Assembly: GCA_024509875.1 (NCBI GenBank)
Contig: JAMPIV010019859.1
Span: 1-64,000, forward strand
DNA length: 64,000 nt
Direction of reading: 5' to 3'
DNA from: Oreohelix idahoensis
Lineage: Eukaryota > Mollusca > Gastropoda > Stylommatophora > Oreohelicidae
Part shown: piece after piece, positions 56,641-64,000 of the stretch
How the letters are laid out: every line of letters begins with the position of its first letter
Position numbering within the stretch: position 1 is the stretch's first letter
Program-made: the position numbers and the translations under genes
Notes under the pieces: model-generated
Databases searched by the model: none
What the model saw: only the letters and a program-made list of their open reading frames with translations
What the model was told of the DNA's origin: nothing

Positions 56641-56760
56641 ATGAAACGGTATTAAATCAGTTCTACAAATAACGATTCACATGATACAAGGGACGTTTCG
56701 GGTTTCACCCTTCGTCACCCCGAGTTACAAACAGGTGACAAGGACAAGAATTACATATAG
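56641..56760 (-). mobile_element. possible Penelope-like terminal scrap with hammerhead-like core
   Basis: On the minus strand 56717-56691 reads GTGACGAAGGGTGAAACCCG followed by AAACGTCC: a TGANGA segment, a short GGGT/ACCC stem and GAAAC, the layout of a hammerhead ribozyme core. The base before TGACGA is G where C is needed, so activity is doubtful. Such cores sit in the terminal repeats of Penelope-like elements. No RT or GIY-YIG domain is nearby. Confidence 0.25.
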
Positions 56761-57007
56761 GTACTACAAAAACATACGATGATGAGAAACATACACCAAA
56801 TGAGCGACACAAGCAGATGGAAAAAGTAAACACCCGCAGTGATGAGCGAAAAAAGAACAATAATAATACAAGAAAATCGCAAAACCTGAAAGAAATACCG
56901 AAACAAGAAAGTAAATAATCAACGAAACGAAAAAAAGAATGCACACAACTTCGGAACAAGTAAAAGGTCACTTAGCTAGATCCGTAGACGCTTGGAACAG
57001 AACACTG

Positions 57008-57180
57008 AGGTACATGGAGACTGGAGTATATCGTGAAACAGGAAAGAAGGAAGCAAAATAATGAATGAGATAAAAATCAAACAGGCTAAATATTCTGGTC
57101 ATGTAAAAAGACAAGAGCTTGGTGACAACAATAATAGACAGCAGAATTGAAAGGATACCTGCAAGAGGAAGACACTGTGG
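57008..57180 (+). pseudogene. LINE RT C-terminal scrap
   Basis: GAGACTGGAGTATATCGTGA at 57018 matches 44103. After it, GHVKRQ and a SLVTTIIDSRIER-like stretch (in shifted frames) fit the end of an RTE-like RT. Heavily decayed. Confidence 0.45.
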
Positions 57181-57249
57181 TTGAAATGAAGAAAGGGGGG
57201 ACTGTGTGTTCTATACGGCCTCACAAAAGAACTCAAGAGACGCAAAAAT

Positions 57250-57318
57250 AAGGGTTGAAGGTTAGGGTTAGGAATCCTGAACCTAACCCTGAACCCTAAC
57301 CTTAATCCTAACCCTAAC
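57250..57318. repeat. interstitial telomere-type motifs in inverted arrangement
   Basis: GGTTAGGGTTAGG at about 57260-57272 is followed by CCTAACCCTGAACCCTAACC and further CCCTAAC motifs to 57318. G-strand then C-strand is the head-to-head order of fused chromosome ends, though only two to four imperfect units exist on each side. Confidence 0.7.
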
Positions 57319-57483
57319 GACCTGGACAACTTATTTGAATGACATAAAAAACACATTTCAATCGACATTGCTGTAAATAGGAGGATAACATCAAAAGATG
57401 GACGTAGACAGTCTATTAGAGTGCACATTACGAACAAAATACAGAAGATGTTGGAGAAAAATTGTGGCGGACTTTCGATGCGA

Positions 57484-57888
57484 AGATGATATTTGATTAG
57501 ATCATATCAGATGATATTTGATTAGATCATATCAGATGATATTTGATTAGATCATATCAGATGATATTTGATTAGATCATATCAGATGATGTTTGATTAG
57601 ATCATATCAGATGATATTTGATTAGATCATATCAGATGATATTTGATTAGATCATATCAGATGATGTTTGATTAGATCATATCAGATGATATTTGATTAG
57701 ATCATATCAGATGATATTTGATTAGATCATATCAGATGATATTTGATTAGATCATATCAGATGATATTTGATTAGATCATATCAGATGATATTTGATTAG
57801 ATCATATCAGATGATATTTGATTAGATCATATCAGATGATATTTGATTAGATCATACCAGATGATATTTGATTAGATCATATCAGTTC
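57484..57888. repeat. 25-bp minisatellite
   Basis: About 16 nearly identical copies of AGATGATATTTGATTAG plus ATCATATC. Variants are a G for A in a few units and one C. Each unit has a near-palindromic core (TGATAT ... ATATCA). Recent expansion is likely. Confidence 0.95.
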
Positions 57889-58028
57889 AGTTGTATACAT
57901 TACTGTATGGCACTAACACACCGTAGGAAAACAAATATATAAATATATATATCAATGAAATTTAAATAATAATTTTGTGAAAAAAGACTCCGAAATCTCT
58001 TCTTTCCATTTGAATAATCACACGTGCT

Positions 58029-60402
58029 TGTCATGAAATATTCTAATCCACATATATAAATTATTAGGTAAATATGAAGCCTAACAAATAAAATTAATAA
58101 AGAGAAGAGCAATGGGAAAATGACAGTGCTGTCACAAAGAATGTACTCGAAATCCCCCTTGTTTTCTGCTTCGTCTGCAAATTGTAACGCTTTCACGTTG
58201 ATAGTAAAAGCTTACTGTATTATTACCCGCCTTCTTCAATGAAACGTGTGCTGCATTTCTAAGAAAAACATTGAGACGTACTGCGTAATGACCTAAATTA
58301 ATCCTAACATTAATTATATTACGTTACCAAAACGAACGAACAGATGGACAAAAGGATAGCGAGAGGGGAGGGCTGAAAATCAGGAACGCATGCAACACGC
58401 GACGCGCGATATACAAATGCTGGCATCACGCGTGTAAGTCTACAAGCACTAACTTTTTCAGACGGACAGTGATAAAATACACTACCCTTTCCCAGAGTTA
58501 GGTTTATAAATCATAACAGACTCTTATTAGAAAAGATAACATTAGATGGGTTTACGGTTGAAAACATAACAGTACCCAGACAGCACATCTTCGAAACAGG
58601 AGGTAGAAGAAATTGCATATTTTGAACGCAGCCACGTGCTCCTTTAAATTAGTATTTTTGGGTTCCTTAGGGCTTGCTGACAAATAATATGTAAAACGTT
58701 ACGCAAATAGTCCAGGCATTAATAAATTATACCCAAAATAAAATATTGGGGGTGCCTGACAGCATAAAATCATTTCTGCTCATAAAATTTTTTTTATATA
58801 ACGTGTTTGAAAAAAATTTACGTTACAGAAATAGCCTACCATGTAAACTCCAAATTGATTGGAGCGCAACAAATGAAAGCCTAACCACGATTGGTCGGGC
58901 TATAAATACTATCTTGGTTGTTAGGGGAAACGGGGAAAGGTAACATTTTTTCAAACACTTGTCGAAACGGGGATCATTGGTCAGACTCGCTGATATACAC
59001 ACTTGGGAGCGTTAGTTCGACACCACTTGTTTAAAATAGCTTGATAAAGCATCAGTGCGTTGAAGCCAGCTCATATTTGTGTAAAATAAAAGCCTGGAAC
59101 ATAAGCAGATGGAGATTTGTGCCAGTTTGTGCCAGAATTCATTGCTAATCAACGTATCTGTGTTATTCGTATGAATTGTGGTAAGCTTGAACCATTTAAT
59201 ATCTTTTAATGAAAATTGAATGTGAATTGTTGATTTATGCCTGTATATATAAAAAAAATGCTCCAGCCTGAACAGAGGGTGTCGGAGAGAAGTAAAACGG
59301 CATGGAATGGCCAAACAGTACACTGACACCTGGATGATTGACTAGAAAGAAATAATGCTGGAAGTGCAGAGGCGTAGTAACCATTAAGAAGGGTAATACT
59401 GGAATAAAGTATTTCAAATGAAGCTGACGGTTGGCCTAACGCTCTGAACGCAATGTTTGTGCTGTATTGTGATCAGTGTAAAAGAGAATATAAATTAGTT
59501 ATGAAGTAGAAGGTACATCCTTCTTGATTTCAGGGACAGTGGTCTTGATGGTACTGAGCAGCATCTGGTCAGAGATTTGCTGAATCCAGAGTCGGACAGC
59601 ATACTCCTTGGTCTTTTTAGCTATCAGTGAGGTGTCTCCTGAGCCCAGAGGAAAATTCGAGCAGAGGAGTCCTTTCCTGCCGCCATCACTCAAGATAAGC
59701 AGAGTTGGCCAGCTGAGCTCAACATTATGTCCCCTCATCTTGAACTGACTTTTTAAAATTAACATTAAGAGGGGAATTTAATTGTCTTAAAATCAGGAAC
59801 TGTGAACATCTCCAATACTGGTCCCTAAAGACAAACTATTGAAGTCATGATGACAAATACCAACAGAGCTTGAACAAAACAAAACCAGTATTACCTCATT
59901 TTACTACTACACAACTGACACACATAGAACATTTGTAATAATATATGTCACTACAATATTCATATTAAATACATTCTGTACATAACTTGTAATTTAAATT
60001 GATTGTGATTCCTGGTTCCCTTGTAGTTGAATCAGGACACATATTCATTCATGCCAGTAATGAATACATGTTGTTATTTGAAACGTTACGAGTGACTTCT
60101 TTAAGATATTCTCATAGAGTGTATATGTATGTGAGTGTCACAGTGTTGTTAAGAGTAGTGGATTAAATTAAATTGTTTATCTGTCTGTTGTTGTGACTTA
60201 CACTTCACCATACACATACCCTAGACACATAACGTAGCATCACACTATTCCAGAATAATTCTGACTGAGATATATAGATATGTGGTAGCAAGTAAGGTGA
60301 TATATAATACACTATTCTTATTAGATATATATACCTTCACAGCTGATCTCAGTCAGTACACTAAGTCCCCTATAAATATTTATAACATCCCACTTCACCA
60401 CA
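58029..60402 (+). repeat. 5' LTR of gypsy element 4 (2374 bp)
   Basis: Starts TGTCATG and ends CACCACA. It is the reverse complement, with 10-15% differences, of 46160-48578 and 52366-54770. It contains the homologous antisense 79-codon frame at 59738-59499 on the minus strand. Confidence 0.85.
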
Positions 60403-60407
60403 TATAT

Positions 60408-60427
60408 TGGGGTCTCGCTCTCGGGAT
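60408..60427 (+). promoter_or_regulatory. primer binding site, tRNA-Pro-like
   Basis: TGGGGTCTCGCTCTCGGGAT, five bases after the LTR. Same site as element 3 with one change. Confidence 0.6.
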
Positions 60428-60594
60428 TTTGAATCTTTCCCTATTAAAAATATTGGGGGTAATTCACTTCAGGGAATATAAGAATTAAAAGGTATCCTTG
60501 GGTGGAATTAAATAAGGTTGAGCTCACGGTGCCTGTGTTGTCCATTAGAGATTGAATTGTTGGTTAGACATTGTATTAAGTTACCTGATAGACA

Positions 60595-61374
60595 ATGGCG
60601 GACCTGGCCAAATTTCGATCTGCTGCGGTTCAGACTGCAAAAGAGTTAGGATTAGATGGGCAAGTTATGGTTGCCTATGTTACTACGGAATGTGACAAAT
60701 TTATTGAACGCGAAGAAAGAAGGTTTGAAGCCGAAAGAAAGTTAGAGGCTGACAGGGAAATTAAGAAGTTACAATTTGAAGCTGAGGCTGAGACTAAGAG
60801 GTTGCAAGCTGAGGCTGAGACTAAGAGGTTGCAGATTGAGGCTGACAAAGAGACTAAGAAATTGGAAGCAGAAAGAGAAGACAAAAGATTAGCTGCAGAA
60901 GAGAAGAAATTAGCTGCAGAAAGGGAAGAGAAGAAATTAGCTGCAGAAAGGGAAGAGAGGAAATTAGCTGCAGAAAGGGAAGCAGAAGATAAAAGATTAC
61001 AAAGGGAACATGAGTTACGACTAAGGGAGTTTGAGTTTCAAGGCCATGCTCCTGAAAATGGTGCCAGTCCCTTTGCCTCTGATGCTACGGTTACTCAGGG
61101 AGCCTCGACCTCAGCTATGAATTTTCATTTAGATCATTTTGTTGAGAAAGACGATGATATTGAGAGCTATATAAATAGGTACGAACTATTAGCTACCACG
61201 TATGGGTTAGAGAGAGAAAGATGGAGCTTAAAGTTATCTCAGGGACTTCGTGGGGCAGCTTATGAAGTTTTTGCAAAAATGAGCAGAGGTGATCAGGAAA
61301 ATTATGACATGCTAAAGCAGGCTCTTTTGTTAAGGTATGAAAAGAATGCAGAATTCTATAGAAAAAAAATTTAG
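60595..61374 (+). pseudogene. Gag N-terminus, coiled coil and capsid, element 4
   Basis: MADLAKFRSAAVQTAKELGL start, a coiled coil of about 130 residues with repeated KKLAAEREE units, then capsid from NFHLDHFVEKDDDIESYINR. The frame is intact to YRKKI, where one extra A in an A8 run (about 61362-61369) shifts it to a stop. The reading continues in the next frame at 61337. Best-preserved Gag of the window apart from that base. Confidence 0.85.
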
Positions 61375-62686
61375 GAATGCTAAACTACTGTCAGGTGAAA
61401 CCTATCACCAGTTCTCTGCACGCATAGAGACATACTTGGAGAAATGGACTTCTCTGGGGAAAACCCAAGATCTTAAGGAAATGGTCCTTATAGAGCAACT
61501 AAGAGAGTCCATGGCTCCAGACCTGAGAAAGTTTCTCATGGAACAAGGTGCAGAGAGGCTGGGTGAGTTGCTAAATGTTGCTGAAAGGTATCAAGCAGCT
61601 CAAGCAGAGGTAACAGGTAATAAAAAGAAACAAGTGGACAACTTTAGGGCACCACAGAACTTTAATAAATTTGATCCTAGGGATCAAAATAAAGGTAAGC
61701 ACCAATTTGATAGGCCACGGTATGACAATAAAAATAAATTCCCACAATTCGATGAAAGGAAATATGATGAAAGAAAATCTTTCAACCAAGGAAAAAGGTG
61801 GTGTAAAAATTGTCAGATGGACAATCATGACACTGACCGTTGCAGAAGGAAACCTGTGTATATGGCAACCCTTCAGGTCAGGTCGACCTCAAGACAGGAG
61901 GAGGATATTATGTTAGATACCACTCCAGAAGAGATGAGGAAGGCACAGGCTGGGGATAAAACACTCAAGCCTTGTTTCAGAAAATTGTCAACTTGTCATA
62001 CAACTCCAGGCAAGGGAGATTTTTACATGAAAAACAAGTTGATGTATAGGAAGACTGGAACTAGATCCAATGGTCACGGACAGCTGGTTCTTCCAAAAAG
62101 ATACAGGACAGAATTAATAAGGAGCCTACATGTGAAACCAGATGGGGACCATGAGAAAATAGGTACCATCATTCAAAAGGTGGCTCACAATTATTATTGG
62201 CCCAAAGCAAGATGGGACATTGAGAATTTTGTAGAAAGGTGTAGCATAGCACATGAGGGAACACCCACAAGTGGGAACATGGATCAGGACCTGGACACGC
62301 CATGGGGCAAAATCAGGCCTAACAATAAAAGGAAAAATAGATTTGATAAAGTGGACCAAATGGAATGGGAAGCCCCTTTTCACGGACAAGCTTCACTTAA
62401 CTGTTTTACAATGGCCACTATGCGGAGAGTGCAAAAAGATGTCTTACCCCAGGATAAGCCGACAATCCCTCAATCGGACTTAAACAAACTGGAGGAAGAG
62501 GATGTAGGGAGGAAATCTCTCATCAAGAATTTTAAGAGGGGAGAAAGCCCCAAAAGAAAAATTGGTAGCGGTCGTTTTGTGAATGATAATTCTGGGAGGA
62601 AAAATCATCACTATAAAGCTTCAAGTGGAAGAGACCATACCGGTGCATGGACAAATAGGTCCACACAATTAAAGGTCCATATGTAG
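61337..62686 (+). pseudogene. Gag C-terminus with altered integrase remnant, element 4
   Basis: End of capsid (KLLSGETYHQFSARIETYLE), knuckle WCKNCQMDNHDTDRC at about 61801-61845, pre-integrase linker and degenerate zinc domain. Then the unrelated replacement (62240-62665, with FDKVDQMEWEAPFHGQ) where the DDE core belongs. This module is open and shared with element 3, so it predates both insertions. A one-base shift separates it from the following pol frame. Confidence 0.85.
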
Positions 62687-62688
62687 CT

Positions 62689-64000
62689 TTGTTAAGAACG
62701 TGGACTGATGAAAAGGCAGAGGAAAACATTACATCTTCATACCAATATGTGAATGAGCTGACCACTCGGTTGAAAACTGGCTGGAAACTTGCCAATGAAA
62801 ATTTGAAACAAGCCAGGAAGAAACATGCTGCCTATTATAACAGGAAGGCGAAAGACAGAAATTTGGCTGTGGGAGAGAAGGTACTGCTTCTTTTGCCCGG
62901 GAGTCAGAATAAGTTACAAATTGGATGGCAGGGTCCATATACAGTTCTAGAGAAGGTGTCTAGAACAAATTATAAGATAGATAAGAAGGGGAAAGAAAAA
63001 ATCTATCATGTGAATCTCCTGAAGAAATATTTGGAAAGAGAACATCAGGGAGAGACACACTTGTTGACCTTGTCCATCGCCATGGAGATGAAAAAGGAAC
63101 CACTTTCATCATTTGAATATCCATTACACCCCTGTGAGACAGCAGCACAGGTGAAAATCAGTACACATTTAACGAAAACTCAGAAAGAGAGAGTGCAACA
63201 GGTTCTAAATAATCATGCAGAGGTGTTAACAGACCGACCAGGGCATACAAACCTATTGGAATATGATATGAAACTCATAGACTCCACACCTGTCTGTATG
63301 AAACCATATTCGATTCCGTTTGCTAAGGAAAAAGCTTTGAAGGAAGAGATAGACTATCTATTGAAGGAAGGAATTATTTCGCACAGTGAGTCTTCGTATA
63401 GTTCCGGTGTTGTACTTTTAAGGAAGCCCTCTGGAGAACATAGACTCTGTATAGATTACAGGAGACTGAATGCTATTACAGAAGGACAGGTGGATCCATT
63501 GCCGGATACAAATCAGCTGTTTGCCAGACTAAATAAAGCTAAATATTTCTCAAAAGTGGATCTGAGTAAAGGATACTAATCAGATTCCAGTAAAAGCCTG
63601 AGGTTAGACCATACCTAGCTTTTAGTACCTCAGAAGGACACTATGAGTTTAATAGATTGCCATTTGGATTGAAGAATGCGCCTAGTGTCTTCTCTAGAAT
63701 GATGAGAAAATTATTGGATCCTCTGAATAATCCCTGTATAACAAATTTTATGGATGATATCCTTATAGCAACAGAAACATTTGAGGAACACATTGACTCT
63801 CTGAACATGCTGTTTGATCGACTTAGGGAGGCAAATTTAACAGCCCGTCCAACCAAATGTTGCGTTGGATGTAAAGAATTGGAATTTTTGGGACACACAG
63901 TTTATCAGGGAAACATGACCCCTGACCCAAAGAATTTAGAGAAACTACAGAAAGCCCCGAGACCACAAACCAAGAAGGACGTGAGATCCTTTGTCTCATT
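62689..64000 (+). pseudogene. GPY/F module and RT of element 4
   Basis: Open to 63579 (GPY/F, RT palm to DLSKGY), where two single-A insertions (near 63578 and 63593) shift the frame out and back. RT then continues through LPFGLKNAPSVFSRMMR, the box FMDDILIA (near 63749-63772), FLGHTVYQG and KKDVRSFVS to the edge. Unlike element 3 it retains the RT catalytic box. RNase H would lie beyond the window. Confidence 0.85.

Larger units (their letters stand above)
58029..64000 (+). mobile_element. gypsy element 4, rearranged sister of element 3 (cut by window end)
   Basis: 5' LTR 58029-60402, primer site, gag, the same protease loss and integrase-core replacement as element 3, GPY/F, and RT continuing past FMDD to the window edge. 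Gag and pol are about 97% identical to element 3 by eye, while the LTR differs by 10-15%. The 3' LTR and target duplication lie outside the window. Confidence 0.9.

Noticed and set aside
56705..57437. Minus frames rich in Phe/Ser/Leu
   Set aside because: They run through the LINE scrap and telomere motifs, with no domain recognised.
57484..57888. CRISPR-like array
   Set aside because: Uniform 25-bp tandem units without spacers.

Overview
This window is eukaryotic, from an invertebrate animal genome. It is AT-rich with no operons, and it is full of metazoan transposable elements: Ty3/gypsy LTR elements, non-LTR retroelements, tRNA-derived SINEs, a hAT transposon and a Tc1/mariner-like MITE. 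Short TTAGGG-type telomere motifs also occur. A mollusc or other lophotrochozoan is plausible but is a guess from the element mix. I could not support any intact host gene; essentially every recognisable coding region is a mobile element or its remains.

Layout. 1-3240: a possible exon at the edge, then two decayed tandem arrays. 3247-8274: a gag-only LTR element whose Gag carries a LIN28-like cassette (a cold shock domain followed by two CCHC knuckles). Its 5' LTR is split by a LINE fragment (3414-5653) that has ORF1 only and two histone-mRNA-type stem-loops in its 3' region. 8275-10634: a SINE, a decayed minisatellite and an RT scrap. 10640-19092: a complete but dead gypsy element with pol order integrase-RT-RNase H, bounded by LTRs and a 5-bp target duplication. 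20600-22603: a LINE 3' end, a tRNA-SINE and a 17-bp minisatellite. 23350-35016: a hAT transposon with 8-bp target duplications. Its transposase is interrupted by a second gypsy element (24178-32861), also integrase-before-RT, with 2.2-2.3 kb LTRs, a tRNA-Pro primer site and 5-bp duplications. 35025-44800: SINE, LINE scraps and unassigned AT-rich DNA. 44808-55118: a broken orphan ORF of transposon-like character split by a third gypsy element (46160-54770). 55440-57890: fold-back elements, AT repeats, a 407-bp mariner-like MITE, a possible Penelope-like scrap, inverted telomere motifs and a 25-bp minisatellite. 58029-64000: a fourth gypsy element, cut by the window end and sister to the third.

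How the parts relate. The gypsy elements at 24178, 46160 and 58029 share Gag start, primer-site type and pol arrangement. The last two also share the loss of protease and of the integrase catalytic core, which is replaced by the same unrelated segment, so they belong to a rearranged lineage that spread after the change, presumably with helper proteins. Their interiors are much more alike than their LTRs. Nesting gives relative ages: hAT before its gypsy, orphan ORF before its gypsy, gag-only LTR before the LINE. All identity figures are estimates by eye.
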